Positions 1 through 10,200 of a DNA stretch of 51,762 nucleotides are shown here, one piece after another. Below the pieces are notes generated by a model, which was not told the DNA's origin, searched no databases, and was given only the letters and a program-made list of their open reading frames with translations. Made by a program: the position numbers and the translations under genes. The DNA is taken from assembly GCA_022823405.1 (NCBI GenBank), contig JAJDXD010000074.1:1-51762 (forward strand), written 5' to 3'. The DNA is from Gammaproteobacteria bacterium (lineage in GTDB: Bacteria; Pseudomonadota; Gammaproteobacteria; Arenicellales; JAJDZL01). Positions within the stretch are counted from its first letter, which is position 1. Every line of letters begins with the position of its first letter.

Positions 1-19
1 TGACTGATAGCTGCTCTGT

Positions 20-86
20 TTGGAGGGCGGCGGAATGTGTCAGCATCCGCTGAAGTCTCGGACACCCTCCAACAGGGTTTTATTTT
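20..86 (+). promoter_or_regulatory. possible leader attenuator with alternative hairpins
   Basis: TTGGAGGG (20-27) can pair with CCCTCCAA (65-72), enclosing two smaller hairpins: GCGGA (30-34) with TCCGC (46-50), and GTC (55-57) with GAC (61-63). The 3' arm of the long stem overlaps the 5' arm of a second hairpin, ACCCT (64-68) with AGGGT (74-78), which is followed by TTTTATTTT (78-86) like an intrinsic terminator. The two folds exclude each other, as in a riboswitch or attenuator. The T-tract ends about 140 bases before the TRAP small permease. It could equally be the plain terminator of a gene left of the window. I do not recognise a known riboswitch class. Confidence 0.4.
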
Positions 87-225
87 AATACTATCAATTA
101 GATACAAGACATTCTTCTCTGAACAACGGGACAGCAGTGAATTGACATAATTCATTCAATGCTAATCATCGCGGGCATATTCACTGACATAGATTTTCAA
201 TAGTAGCTTCTAAAACTAACAAAAA

Positions 226-738
226 ATGCCTTCCTTTATTGTGAAGTATGTCCGAGTGGTGGACTATATTTCCACCCGATTTGGGCGAATAGCAATGCTT
301 CTGATCTTTCTTATGATCGGGACGCTGTTGTTGGATGCAATTACTCGAAATGTACTGGACATCCCATTGTTCTGGTGTGTGGAGTTGGCTCAATTCACCT
401 TGGCTGCGTACTACATTATGGGAGGTGCCTACTCCATGCAACTTAATACGCATGTTCGCATGGATTTGTTGTATGACCGGCTGTCCGACCGCAACAAGGC
501 ACGAATGGACAGTTTCACCGCGATCTTTCTAGTGATCTACCTAATTGTGCTTTTGATCGGTTCCATTTCCAGCACCATCTACTCAATTGAGACTAATCAA
601 CGCCTCTTTTCAATGTGGAACCCATCGGTAGTTCCAATTAAGGTGATTATGGTCCTCGGAATCCTATTGATGTTATTGCAAGCCTTCTCCACATTTTTCA
701 AGGATCTAGCTAAGTCGCGCGGAGTGGAGCTGGCATGA
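226..738 (+). CDS. TRAP transporter small permease (DctQ family)
   Basis: This 170-residue protein has the DctQ layout: four hydrophobic segments at about residues 23-45, 47-69, 95-118 and 136-158, with a charged loop (YDRLSDRNKAR) in the middle. DctQ proteins are the small membrane subunit of tripartite ATP-independent periplasmic transporters, which use ion gradients to import organic acids captured by a periplasmic protein. The stop overlaps the start of the large permease (ATGA), so the two are translationally coupled. The ATG has no clear ribosome binding site, only A-rich sequence. The substrate cannot be told from this subunit. Confidence 0.88.
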   Translation: MPSFIVKYVRVVDYISTRFGRIAMLLIFLMIGTLLLDAITRNVLDIPLFWCVELAQFTLAAYYIMGGAYSMQLNTHVRMDLLYDRLSDRNKARMDSFTAIFLVIYLIVLLIGSISSTIYSIETNQRLFSMWNPSVVPIKVIMVLGILLMLLQAFSTFFKDLAKSRGVELA

Positions 739-2060
739 GTTACGAAGCCATCGCCATCATCATGTTCGCATCGATGCTGCTGATGCTACTGACTGGGCAG
801 CGGGTTTTTGCCGCTATTGGTATTGTTTCCACAGTGGCGGCATTGCTGCTCTGGGGAGAGGGCGGCGTGGAAATGCCGTTTACAGCAGCATTCAAGTTAT
901 TCAAATGGTATCCGCTGCTGACCCTGCCGTTGTTCATCTACATGGGATACATATTGTCGGAATCGGGTATTGCCGATGATCTCTATCGGATGTTCCACGT
1001 GTGGTTTGGCGGACTGAAGGGTGGACTTGCGGTAGGTACCATCGGCCTCATGGTAGTGATTTCGGCCATGAACGGACTCAGTGTAGCGGGGATGGCGATA
1101 GGCGCAACCATTGCTCTACCTGAAATGCTGCGGCGGGGCTACGACAAAGTCATGATTACCGGAGTGGTGCAGGCCGGTAGTTCACTGGGCATTCTTGTTC
1201 CCCCAAGTGTGGTACTGGTTCTGTACGGCATGATTGCTCGGGAATCTGTGGGTAAGCTGTGGCTGGCTGGCGCATTACCTGGACTGATGATGGCTGCTCT
1301 TTTCATCATCTACATCGTCATTCGATGTCGCCTGCAGCCTCACCTAGGCCCAACAGTCAGCGAAGAAGAGATAAAGCAAATGCCTATGGCGGAAAAGCTG
1401 CGACTGCTTCGAGCCGGAATCATTCCATTTCTGATCTTTTTCTTTATGACGGGACTCTTTGTCATGGGTATCACCAGTCTGGTTGAGAGTTCCGCAGTAG
1501 GGGCAACAGCTGCAACTCTGGCAGCGTTAGTCAAACGACGGCTTAATCGCAAGGTCATGGAGGAAACCATCCGCAAGACCTTGGGAATATCGTGCATGTT
1601 CATGTGGATCATTTTGGCCGCACTATGCTTTGGGGCTGTTTTTGATGGAATCGGGGCAGCGAGAGCCATCGAAACCCTTTTCATCACAAACTGGAATCTA
1701 ACGCCTTGGGAAGTGCTGATCATGATGCAGTTGTCATACCTGTTCATGGGCATGTTTCTAGACGATACAGCAATGCTCGTAATTGTGGCACCCCTATATG
1801 TCCCGCTGGTGAAAATATTGGGATTCGATCCTGTCTGGTACGGTGTGCTGTACACCATCACTTGTCAGATCGCCTACATGACTCCGCCATTCGGATACAA
1901 TCTTTTTCTAATGCGCGCCATGGCGCCGCCGGAAATTTCGTTGATGGATATTTATCGTTCCATTACACCATTCGTGCTGGTCATGATCGTTGCATTGATT
2001 TTGGTCATGGCATTCCCTCAGATCGCTCTGTGGTTGCCGGGCCAGATATACACCAGGTGA
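735..2060 (+). CDS. TRAP transporter large permease (DctM family)
   Basis: This 441-residue protein has about a dozen hydrophobic segments and family-typical motifs: the LPLFIYMGYILSESGIADDL stretch, GSSLGILVPPSVVL near residue 150, and the C-terminal MTPPFGYNLFLM. DctM is the transport-catalysing subunit of TRAP systems in the inner membrane. Length is normal. It overlaps dctQ by four bases and is followed after about 50 bases by the binding protein, giving the Q-M-P order. Confidence 0.93.
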   Translation: MSYEAIAIIMFASMLLMLLTGQRVFAAIGIVSTVAALLLWGEGGVEMPFTAAFKLFKWYPLLTLPLFIYMGYILSESGIADDLYRMFHVWFGGLKGGLAVGTIGLMVVISAMNGLSVAGMAIGATIALPEMLRRGYDKVMITGVVQAGSSLGILVPPSVVLVLYGMIARESVGKLWLAGALPGLMMAALFIIYIVIRCRLQPHLGPTVSEEEIKQMPMAEKLRLLRAGIIPFLIFFFMTGLFVMGITSLVESSAVGATAATLAALVKRRLNRKVMEETIRKTLGISCMFMWIILAALCFGAVFDGIGAARAIETLFITNWNLTPWEVLIMMQLSYLFMGMFLDDTAMLVIVAPLYVPLVKILGFDPVWYGVLYTITCQIAYMTPPFGYNLFLMRAMAPPEISLMDIYRSITPFVLVMIVALILVMAFPQIALWLPGQIYTR

Positions 2061-2109
2061 TTCTCCATTTCTTAAGGTCAATCACCTTCAATTGATAGAG
2101 AGGTAGACT

Positions 2110-3192
2110 ATGACAGACAAAAAAGAACTTGTTCAACCGACAAATAACGAACGTCGGGAATTTGTAAAGAAGGTCGGTGCGGGCACTGCAGGTATCCTCG
2201 CTGCAGGAACAGCGCCTTACGCGTTCTCACAGAGCAATCCAATTAAATGGCGATTGCAATCGTATTCCGGTGCTCCGCTCGGTGCACATGTGGTATTACC
2301 TCAGATTGAGGCATTCAACAAAGTCGCGCACGGCCAGATGGAAATCGAACTGTTCTATGCTGATCAGTTGGTTCCAACGGACGAGCTGTTTCGAGCCATG
2401 CAGTCGGGTGCGCTAGACGCAGTGCAAAGTGATGATGCCACGATGGCTTCACCAGTCGATATCAGTGTTTTTGGCGGGTACTTCCCGTTTTCCACCCGTT
2501 ACAGTTTGGACTTGCCAGTGCTGTTCAAGTATTACGGATTGGATGAAATATGGGCTGAAGCGTATGGTGAGGTAGAGGGTGTAGAGTGGATCAGCGCTGG
2601 CGCTTGGGACCCGCTGCACATTTTTACTAGAGACCCGATTCGTTCGCTTGCCGATATGCGCGGCAAACGTGTATTCGGTGTCCCGACCGCTGGCAGATTC
2701 CTGTCACGCTATGGGCTAGTGCCAGTCACTCTGCCTTGGGATGACATTGAAGTCGCTATCGGTACTGGTGAACTGGACGGTGTGGCCTGGTGCGGATTCA
2801 CTGAAGCCTATGAAGTCGGGTGGGCCGATGTATGCAATTACGCCCTGCTCAACAACGTAACCGGTGCGTGGTGTGGCTCCTACTTTGCCAATACAAACAG
2901 CTGGAATGCACTCCCGCCACATCTTCAGGAGCTATTCCGAATGTCATGCAATGACTCACACTACTATCGTCAGGTTTGGTACTGGGGCGGCGAGGCCCAG
3001 TTAAGAGTAGAAGGTGAGAAGATGGAGTTGACCACCATTCCAGCAGAGGAATGGGACCAGGTTGTCGAAGATTCCAAGGAGTTCTGGGAAGATTTGGCAT
3101 CAATCAGCCCACGTACCCGCAAGGTGGTGGATGCTTTCCGTCAGTATTCTGATGTTATGGAGAAGGTTGGCGTTCCCTATCGCTACAGCTGA
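2110..3192 (+). CDS. TRAP transporter substrate-binding protein, Tat-exported
   Basis: This 360-residue DctP-type periplasmic binding protein starts with a twin-arginine signal: RREFVKK at residues 15-21, a small-residue hydrophobic stretch, and a probable cut after about residue 41 (AFSQS). The mature part has DctP hallmarks including the GKRVFGVP segment near residue 180 and the repeated use of G-x-LDG in the second lobe. A GAGG ribosome binding site lies 8 bases before the ATG. Tat export of TRAP binding proteins is known for the TakP-like branch, whose members bind keto acids and other carboxylates; the ligand here is unknown. The gene ends the operon just before a strong terminator. Confidence 0.9.
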   Translation: MTDKKELVQPTNNERREFVKKVGAGTAGILAAGTAPYAFSQSNPIKWRLQSYSGAPLGAHVVLPQIEAFNKVAHGQMEIELFYADQLVPTDELFRAMQSGALDAVQSDDATMASPVDISVFGGYFPFSTRYSLDLPVLFKYYGLDEIWAEAYGEVEGVEWISAGAWDPLHIFTRDPIRSLADMRGKRVFGVPTAGRFLSRYGLVPVTLPWDDIEVAIGTGELDGVAWCGFTEAYEVGWADVCNYALLNNVTGAWCGSYFANTNSWNALPPHLQELFRMSCNDSHYYRQVWYWGGEAQLRVEGEKMELTTIPAEEWDQVVEDSKEFWEDLASISPRTRKVVDAFRQYSDVMEKVGVPYRYS

Positions 3193-3234
3193 TTCCAATC
3201 CTGAAAATCAAGATTTAGATTTAATATCTAATTT

Positions 3235-3273
3235 AAAAAAGCTCCGGGGACTCGTTCCCGGGGCTGATTTTTT
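3235..3273 (+). terminator. intrinsic terminator of the TRAP operon
   Basis: AGCTCCGGG (3240-3248) pairs with CCCGGGGCT (3257-3265) around an 8-base loop, with one G-U pair. It is preceded by six A and followed after GA by six T (3268-3273). The A and T tracts can extend the stem, so it may work in both directions, but the minus-strand nar operon ends 170 bases away. Confidence 0.9.
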
Positions 3274-3300
3274 GTAGGTGTCTTGTCTATGACGTTTGAC

Positions 3301-3335
3301 GTTCTCTAATTGGTATGCTGTACCAACGTTAGAAC
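3301..3335. repeat. imperfect inverted repeat between convergent operons
   Basis: GTTCT (3301-3305) and AGAAC (3331-3335) form outer arms, and TTGGTA (3310-3315) and TACCAA (3321-3326) form inner arms around a 5-base loop. No T-tract follows on either strand. It lies between the end of the TRAP operon and the end of the nar operon, so a factor-dependent terminator or an mRNA 3' end structure for the nar operon is possible. Confidence 0.3.
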
Positions 3336-3445
3336 ATCGCTCCTTTGCGGCGAATAGCGTAGCTGACTATGCTGGTGGCCGCACCTATGGTTAGAGACAG
3401 GCAGTAGTCCAGATTGGATGAATTCGGAACTGGGGTTCACCCAAT

Positions 3446-4237
3446 CTATTCGTTTGCAAATTCCTGGAAAGTGATGCCTTCGACTTTGGCCTCTCCAAAC
3501 AGAATCTCAATGTACTGGGTTACCGCCTGACGCCAACTCGCTTCTTTCAAATATTCTTCAATCTTTTCCCGCACCGAATTAAATGGCACAGTCTGTCCGG
3601 GGTGCTTCCGTATCAGATAAAGAACGTGCACGCCATAAGGAGCCTCTATCGGTTCTGGATGGAGTTGGCCCTCATCGAGTTTTCTCAAACATTTCTCAAA
3701 TTCGTACGATGTCTGCCCGTGCGTTACTCTTCCCAAAAGTCCGCCATTTTCGCTTGATTTACAGTTCGAATGCTTGCGTGCTAGCTCGTCGAAGCGGCTA
3801 GGGACTTCTTTCAGATCTTCAATTAGCTGTCTGGCTTTTGCAACCGCTGCAGCGTACTCATCTTTATCGCTCTCATTAGCAGCAATTAAAATGTGTTTAG
3901 GTTCATATGTGTCAGAGGTTCGAAAACGAGTGAGATTGTTTTCGTAGTACCGATAACACTCCGCTTCCTTTGCTTTGGGGACATTGATTTCGATGTCCAG
4001 AAGCTGCCTGACTAAAGCTTCTTCGTCAGTTTCTGTTCGATCTTCACCATCAGATACGGGATCAGGGGTTAAATCGAGTCGACGCGCTTCCTGCAACAGA
4101 AGTTCACGTACAACTAAAGCGCGAACTGCGGCTTTCTGTGCGTCTATCGGGTTACTCGCGGGATGATTCTGGCTTTCCGCAGCAATCGATTTGCTTGGGA
4201 TTACGACGCCGTTGACACGGATGGAATCCGGCAACAC
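3446..4237 (-). CDS. cytoplasmic parvulin-type peptidyl-prolyl isomerase of the nar operon
   Basis: The parvulin (PpiC/NifM-like) rotamase domain occupies the C-terminal half: EPKHILIAA, then the SNCKSSENGGLLG and EAPYGVHVLYL motifs. There is no signal peptide, so it acts in the cytoplasm, unlike PpiC/SurA-type periplasmic foldases. An open frame reaches 4342 but would run 90 bases into narI. A GTG at 4235-4237, just after the narI stop, gives a sensible 263-residue protein; a TTG directly follows. A parvulin after narI is also found in Pseudomonas-type nar operons, where a role in nitrate reductase maturation is suspected. The foldase role here is inferred from context. Confidence 0.8.
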   Translation of the reverse strand: MLPDSIRVNGVVIPSKSIAAESQNHPASNPIDAQKAAVRALVVRELLLQEARRLDLTPDPVSDGEDRTETDEEALVRQLLDIEINVPKAKEAECYRYYENNLTRFRTSDTYEPKHILIAANESDKDEYAAAVAKARQLIEDLKEVPSRFDELARKHSNCKSSENGGLLGRVTHGQTSYEFEKCLRKLDEGQLHPEPIEAPYGVHVLYLIRKHPGQTVPFNSVREKIEEYLKEASWRQAVTQYIEILFGEAKVEGITFQEFANE

Positions 4238-4250
4238 AGGATGATTCAGT

Positions 4251-4955
4251 TCAGGCAGCGGTACGCGTCTTCTGCTTGGTCCGGGTAATCTGGTATCCGG
4301 GACGCCATAGGTATCGAACAGGCACGCTAAACATGTGTACAAGTCGGGTAAACGGAAAGATCAGAAATATCGTCAGCCCGAGGAATAGATGCAGTTTAAA
4401 AATCCAGTGCACGTCCTTAATGATGTCCGCAGTGCCACTTTGGAAAGTGAAGATACCCTGTGACCATTCCATAAACCTGACCATTTCTTCACCATCCAGA
4501 TGATCAACAGAAATCAGAATGGTAGCGAGTCCCAACAGAAGTTGAAGGTAAAGCAAAACCAGGACTGCGGTATCTGAAAAGCTCGATGTCGCTCGAATTC
4601 TGGAATCAAAAAGCCGTCTGTGAAGCAACAATGTCGCACCAATTAAAGCCATAACCCCAGCAATACCGCCGACAATTATTGCGGCAAGCTGTTTGAATCC
4701 ATGACTGATACCCATCATGTCAAACACCTCAATGGGTGTCAACAGGCCGACAAGGTGACCAAAGAACACAATTAACACGCCGACGTGGAAGAGCACCGAA
4801 CCAGCTATCAACTGTTTACGCCGCAATAGCTGGCTGGACCCTGAACGCCACGTATATGGTTCTCGATCATAACGCACGATACTGCCAACTAGCAGCACAA
4901 TCAAAGCTACATAAGGATAGTAGCCGAATATCAAGATATGGATATAACTGTCCAT
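4251..4955 (-). CDS. narI: respiratory nitrate reductase gamma subunit (cytochrome b)
   Basis: NarI is the membrane diheme cytochrome b that takes electrons from quinol and passes them to NarH. At 234 residues with five hydrophobic segments it is full length. His57 and His67 in the second segment and His188 and His206 near the C-terminus fit the positions of the four heme-ligand histidines of the E. coli protein (56, 66, 187, 205). It starts four bases after the narJ stop and ends 13 bases before the proposed parvulin start. Confidence 0.95.
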   Translation of the reverse strand: MDSYIHILIFGYYPYVALIVLLVGSIVRYDREPYTWRSGSSQLLRRKQLIAGSVLFHVGVLIVFFGHLVGLLTPIEVFDMMGISHGFKQLAAIIVGGIAGVMALIGATLLLHRRLFDSRIRATSSFSDTAVLVLLYLQLLLGLATILISVDHLDGEEMVRFMEWSQGIFTFQSGTADIIKDVHWIFKLHLFLGLTIFLIFPFTRLVHMFSVPVRYLWRPGYQITRTKQKTRTAA

Positions 4956-4959
4956 GGTA

Positions 4960-5679
4960 CTAACGTCCGGACAAATCTGGATTGTTCAACTGAGTGGGCG
5001 GAGCGACCCGAACGCCGGTCGAACCTGGCATACTCTGGGTACAGCCATCATTCTGACCGCTGCCAGGTCCGAATACAACTTCAGAATCTTTCCACAAGCG
5101 GTCCAGCTGATCAAAGTCATTGGGATCATCTTCCGGTTTTTCGAGTATTGCATGAACCGCATCGGATTCGGGTTCGTTCAATGCTAGGCTTTCCAACGCA
5201 CTGAATGGTGCTGCGTATACGCTTTTGCGTCGCTCCAAGCGAGCCGAGAGTGCAGAAATGATGTGAAGCGGCTGCGACAGCGTCGATAGTGCCTCATCTA
5301 ATGGCAGAGTCGACAGAAATTCAAGGAACAGCGGTAGGTAATCCGGCAGTTCCCGATCTGAGATTTCAAGCCCTTTCTCTCTGTATAGTGTCGCTAAATC
5401 GACCATGGCTTGACCTCTTTCCCGACTTTCACCATGAACATGTTCAAACAGGTGCAAAGACAGACTCCGGGTACGATCAAACAACAGTACAAAGCGTTCC
5501 TGCAATTCGTACAGATCTTGTTTCGCGAAGTCATCCAAAAGTTGAAATAGCGCGAGTTGCTGATTTTCCGAAAGCAACGCCTCATCGGTCACAGCCGCGC
5601 GCATTTCGTCTACCGCGGCTTGCATCTCCACTGTCGGATAAGACAAAACCGCCGACAGTACTTTGAATGTCTTGGTCAC
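4960..5679 (-). CDS. narJ: nitrate reductase assembly chaperone (delta subunit)
   Basis: NarJ is the cytoplasmic chaperone for insertion of the molybdenum cofactor into NarG. The open frame extends to 5784 but the extra part only shadows narH. A GTG at 5677-5679 overlaps the narH stop (GTGA) and begins VTKTFKVLSAVLSYPT, the typical NarJ N-terminus, giving 239 residues. The family motif HVHGESRERGQAMVDL lies in the middle. The C-terminal 40 residues are acidic then low in complexity. Confidence 0.92.
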   Translation of the reverse strand: MTKTFKVLSAVLSYPTVEMQAAVDEMRAAVTDEALLSENQQLALFQLLDDFAKQDLYELQERFVLLFDRTRSLSLHLFEHVHGESRERGQAMVDLATLYREKGLEISDRELPDYLPLFLEFLSTLPLDEALSTLSQPLHIISALSARLERRKSVYAAPFSALESLALNEPESDAVHAILEKPEDDPNDFDQLDRLWKDSEVVFGPGSGQNDGCTQSMPGSTGVRVAPPTQLNNPDLSGR

Positions 5680-7205
5680 TTGATCAACTCGGTTGGTGTA
5701 CGAACACTCTTGCGTGGTGTCGTTGCAAACAGGTTGGTTTTCGACGTACCGCCGGAGCATTGATTGCCGAAACTGAACCCACACCCACCGCGTATGTCAT
5801 AGGCATCCTCACTCGTTTCACGGTGCGAGGTTGGAATCACAAATCGATCTTCGTAATTTGCAATTGCCATCAATTGATACATGTCTTCGACCTGGCCGGG
5901 TGTCAGTCCAACCTTCTTGGCGATTCCAATATCAATTACACCATCGACAGTCTTCGCCCGCATATATCCACGCATCGCCAACATGCGCTCAAGTGCCTGT
6001 GCGACCGGTTCTTCCTTACCTGCTGTCAGCAGGTTTGCCAGGTAACGAATCGGGATGCGAAGCGAACGTACATCCGGCATTTCGTTGTCAATCCCGATCT
6101 TGCCCGCTTCCGCTGCTGATTGAATCGGTGACAGTGGTGGTACGTACCAAACCATCGGTAACGTGCGATATTCAGGATGAAGCGGAAATGCAACTTTCCA
6201 CTCCATTGCCAGTTTCCAGATTGGTGAACGAGTTGCAGCCTCAAGCCATGCATCGGGAACCATATCCGCGCGAGCCTGCGCGATGACATCCGGATCATTT
6301 GGATCTAGAAAAATTCCGAGTTGTGCCTCATATAAGTCGTGTTCGTCTTCGACCGAGGCTGCCTCCTTGATCCGGTCAGCATCGTAAAGTACAACGCCCA
6401 GGTATCGAATTCGACCAACGCAGGTTTCCGAACAAACCGTCGGCTCACCTGCTTCAATTCTGGGATAACAGAAAATACACTTTTCCGACTTTCCAGATGA
6501 CCAGTTGTAATAGATTTTTTTGTAGGGACATCCGGACACGCACATTCTCCAACCGCGGCATTTCTCCTGATCGATCAGAACAATTCCATCTTCCTCCCTC
6601 TTGTAGATTGCACCAGATGGGCAAGCTGCAACGCAAGACGGATTCAGACAGTGCTCACAAAGTCGCGGTAAGTACATCATGAAGGTGTTTTCAAACTCAC
6701 CATAAATCTGTTTTTCAACACCTTCAAAGTTGTAATCCTGTGACCGCTTGGAAAATTCGCCGCCTAAAATTTCCTCCCAATTTGGTCCCCATTCAATTTT
6801 TTCCATACGCTCACCGGTGATCAGCGATCGCGGGCGGGCGGTCGGCATCGTCTGACTTTCCCCAGCCGTCTGCAGGTGCTCGTAGTCGAAAGTAAACGGT
6901 TCGTAGTAATCGTCTATTTCAGGCAGATCAGGATTGGCAAAGATATTCGCCAGAATACGCCACTTGGCGCCCATACGGGGTTCGATATCACCGGATTTTT
7001 TACGCGTCCAGCCACCTTTCCAGCGGTTTTGATTTTCCCAGTCTTTCGGGTATCCGATGCCGGGTTTTGTCTCTACGTTGTTAAACCAGGCATATTCCAT
7101 TCCTTCCCGGCTCGTCCAAACGTTCTTGCAAGTGACCGAGCAGGTATGGCACCCGATACACTTGTCGAGGTTAAGAACCATGCCAATTTGTGCACGAATC
7201 TTCAT
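5676..7205 (-). CDS. narH: respiratory nitrate reductase beta subunit (iron-sulfur)
   Basis: NarH carries the iron-sulfur clusters that link NarI to NarG. Four cysteine groups are visible. The first is C16-C19-C22-C26; then come CEHCLNPSCVAACP, CRGWRMCVSGCP (the tryptophan marks the site of the three-iron cluster) and CIFCYPRIEAGEPTVCSETC. At 509 residues it has the usual length. The ATG overlaps the narG stop by four bases and narJ overlaps its own stop, so the three are translated together. Confidence 0.97.
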   Translation of the reverse strand: MKIRAQIGMVLNLDKCIGCHTCSVTCKNVWTSREGMEYAWFNNVETKPGIGYPKDWENQNRWKGGWTRKKSGDIEPRMGAKWRILANIFANPDLPEIDDYYEPFTFDYEHLQTAGESQTMPTARPRSLITGERMEKIEWGPNWEEILGGEFSKRSQDYNFEGVEKQIYGEFENTFMMYLPRLCEHCLNPSCVAACPSGAIYKREEDGIVLIDQEKCRGWRMCVSGCPYKKIYYNWSSGKSEKCIFCYPRIEAGEPTVCSETCVGRIRYLGVVLYDADRIKEAASVEDEHDLYEAQLGIFLDPNDPDVIAQARADMVPDAWLEAATRSPIWKLAMEWKVAFPLHPEYRTLPMVWYVPPLSPIQSAAEAGKIGIDNEMPDVRSLRIPIRYLANLLTAGKEEPVAQALERMLAMRGYMRAKTVDGVIDIGIAKKVGLTPGQVEDMYQLMAIANYEDRFVIPTSHRETSEDAYDIRGGCGFSFGNQCSGGTSKTNLFATTPRKSVRTPTELIK

Positions 7206-10200
7206 TGTGTTACCTCCATCTTCCTAGAAATCGGTTCTTCCATCCAATCAACCTTTTTGACCTTGCGTACGATAACGAACTCATCTCGGTTTGAACCGAC
7301 GGTACCGTAGTAATTGAATCCATAGGATTGCTGTGCGTATCCACCGATCATGTGCGTCGGTTTCACCACGGCACGTGTAACAGAATTGTGAATCCCGCCA
7401 CGTTGCCCGGTTACCTGCGAACCAGGTACGTTAACAATTTTTTCCTGTGCATGGTACATATACATGGTTCCTTCACGTATACGCTGCGACACCACTGCCC
7501 GAGCTACTAGGGCACCATTCGTGTTATAGGCCTCGACCCAGTCGTTATCGGATATTTTCGCTTTCTGGGCGTCAATTTCTGAAATCCAGACAATTGGTCC
7601 GCCACGCGAGAGCGTCAGCATGTGAAGATTGTCGGTGTAGGTTGAATGAATCCCCCATTTTTGGTGAGGGGTTATGAAATTCAGCACCACCTGTGGCATT
7701 CCGTCATCCTTGGCATCAATGATCGGCTTAATGGTTTTCGTATCGATGGGCGGGCGGTAAACACATAGACCCTCGCCAAAAACCCGCATCCACAGATGAT
7801 CCTGATAAAGTTGCTGACGTCCGCTGAGCGTCCGCCACGGAATCAGTTCATGTACGTTCGTATAGCCGGCGTTGTAGCACACGCTTTCCGATTCAATTCC
7901 AGACCAGGTTGGTGACGAGATGATCTTACGCGGCTGTGCTACGACATCCCGAAAACGTATTTTTTCTTCCTCTTTGCTCGCTGCCAAATGCGCATGATCT
8001 CGACCGGTATTTTCAGAAAGGGCAGACCATGCTTTGACCGCAACCTCCCCATTGGTTTCAGGCGCAAGCGAAAGAATGACCTCAGTCGCATCAATATCAC
8101 TGTCTATTCGAGGCATACCCTTGGTCGGACCCTCTTCGGTAACGACACCGTTAAGGCGTGCCAGGTATTCCACTTCATGTTGCGTGTTCCAGGCGATGCC
8201 TTTACCTCCGTTTCCAAGTTTGTCCATCAAGGGACCCAACGCGGTAAAACGTTTGTATACATTCGGATAGTCGCGCTCAACCACCGCGATTCCGGGCATG
8301 GTTTTACCCGGTATCGGTTCTGTTTCTCCGCGTTTCCAATCCTTGACATCGATCGCTTGGGAAATTTCTGCCGGAGTATCATGCAGTATCGGGGCCAGAA
8401 CAACATCCGTCTCGACACCCAATACTTCCGGTGCAACTTCTGAGAACTTCTTTGCAATCGTTTTGTAGATCTCCCAGTCGCTTCGACACTCCCATACTGG
8501 ATCAACAGCGGAAGATAACGGATGAATGAATGGATGCATGTCGGAAGTATTCAGATCATTTTTTTCGTACCAGGTCGCAGTCGGCAACACTACATCCGAA
8601 TACATGCAGGTAGTGGACATTCGAAAATCCAGTGTAACCACAAGATCAAGTTTGCCTTGTGGAGCCAATTCATGCCAAGCAACTTCAAGCGGTTTGTTGG
8701 TAGCGTCGTCACCGAGTTCTTTACCCTGCACACCATGGTTTGTACCCAGCAAGTGCTTCAGAAAGTACTCGTGTCCCTTGCCCGAAGAACCGAGCAAATT
8801 TGATCGCCAAACGAACAGATTTCGCGGCCAATTTATCGGATTGTCCGGGTCTTCACACGACATGGTGATTTCACCACTCTTCAATTTCTCCACCAAATAT
8901 GCCGGAACCTCCAATCCAGCATCTTTTGCCTTTTCGCTGATTGTCAATGGGTTCATTGCGAGTTGCGGCGCTGAAGGCAGCCACCCCATACGTTCAGCAC
9001 GGACGTTGTAATCAATTAATGCGCCATCCCAGGGGCCTTCAGGAGCAGTCGGTGAGATGATTTCGTCAATGCCTAGTGTTTCGTAGCGCCACTGATCAGT
9101 ATGGGCATACCAGAACGAGGTTGAGTTCATTTGTCGCGGTGGACGTCCCCAGTCCAAAGCAAATGCGAGTGGCAGCCAACCGGTCTGAGGTCTCAGCTTT
9201 TCCTGACCGACGTAATGAGACCATCCGCCGCCGGACTTACCGACGCAACCGCACATTACCAGCATATTGATGATGCCCCGGTAGTTCATGTCCATGTGAT
9301 ACCAGTGGTTTAACGCGGCACCAAGTATGACCATTGAGCGGCCTTCTGTTTTTTCGGCATTACGAGCGAACTCTCGAGCAACAGTTGTAATCGCGTCTGC
9401 GCGAACACCGGTGATTGTTTCAGCCCAGGCAGGTGTGTAGGGAACATTTTCATCATACGAATTGGCAACGTTGTCTCCCCCAAGCCCGCGATCAAGACCG
9501 TAGTTAGTCACGAACAGGTCAAAAACCGTAGCGACCCAGAATTCACCATCATTCAGTTGCAAACGTTTGACCGGTACGCGCCGCATCAATACGTCAGGAT
9601 GATCTGAACCTTTAAAGTAATCATGCTTTCGATTGCCGAAATATGGAAATCCGACCTCAACGACATCGTCTCGTGCAGACTGTTCAATATTTGATAGTCG
9701 CAACTGAACCTCAGACCCTGACGAGTCTTTAGTCTCAAGATTCCATTTACCCTTTTCACCCCAGCGGAATCCGACCGAACCGAGCGGCACAATGAAATTT
9801 CCGGAATTTTCGTCAATCGCAACAGTCTTCCAGTCCGGGTTGTTTTCTTCTCCCATCGAGTCTTCGAAATCTGAGGCTCTTACAAGCCTCTCGGGTATGA
9901 GGCTACCATCCTTTTCGACCAACCGCACCAGCATCGGCATGTCGGTATACTGGCGGCAATAATCAGTGAAGTACTCACTCTGTCTATCAATGTGAAATTC
10001 TCGCAAAATTACATGCCCGAGTGCCATCGCCAAAGCCGAATCTGTACCTTGCTTCGGATTCAACCAAATATCAGCAAACTTTGTGGCTTCACTATAGTCG
10101 GGTGTAACAACAACCGATTTTGCGCCGCGATAACGCGCTTCGGTATAAAAATGGGCATCCGGTGTACGGGTTTGTGGGACATTCGAACCCCACAACATCA

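Noticed and set aside
20..72. resemblance of the three-stem leader to a small self-cleaving ribozyme
   Set aside because: The conserved core of a hammerhead (CUGAUGA with GAAA) is absent, so only an attenuator-like fold is proposed.
1340..1861. 173-codon minus-strand frame within the TRAP large permease gene
   Set aside because: The plus strand is a clear DctM protein; the antisense frame has no family features.
4238..4342. upstream extension of the parvulin frame to an ATG at 4342
   Set aside because: It would overlap narI by about 90 bases and adds unrelated residues; the GTG just after the narI stop fits better.
5680..5784. upstream extension of the narJ frame
   Set aside because: It lies inside narH; the GTG overlapping the narH stop gives the typical NarJ start.
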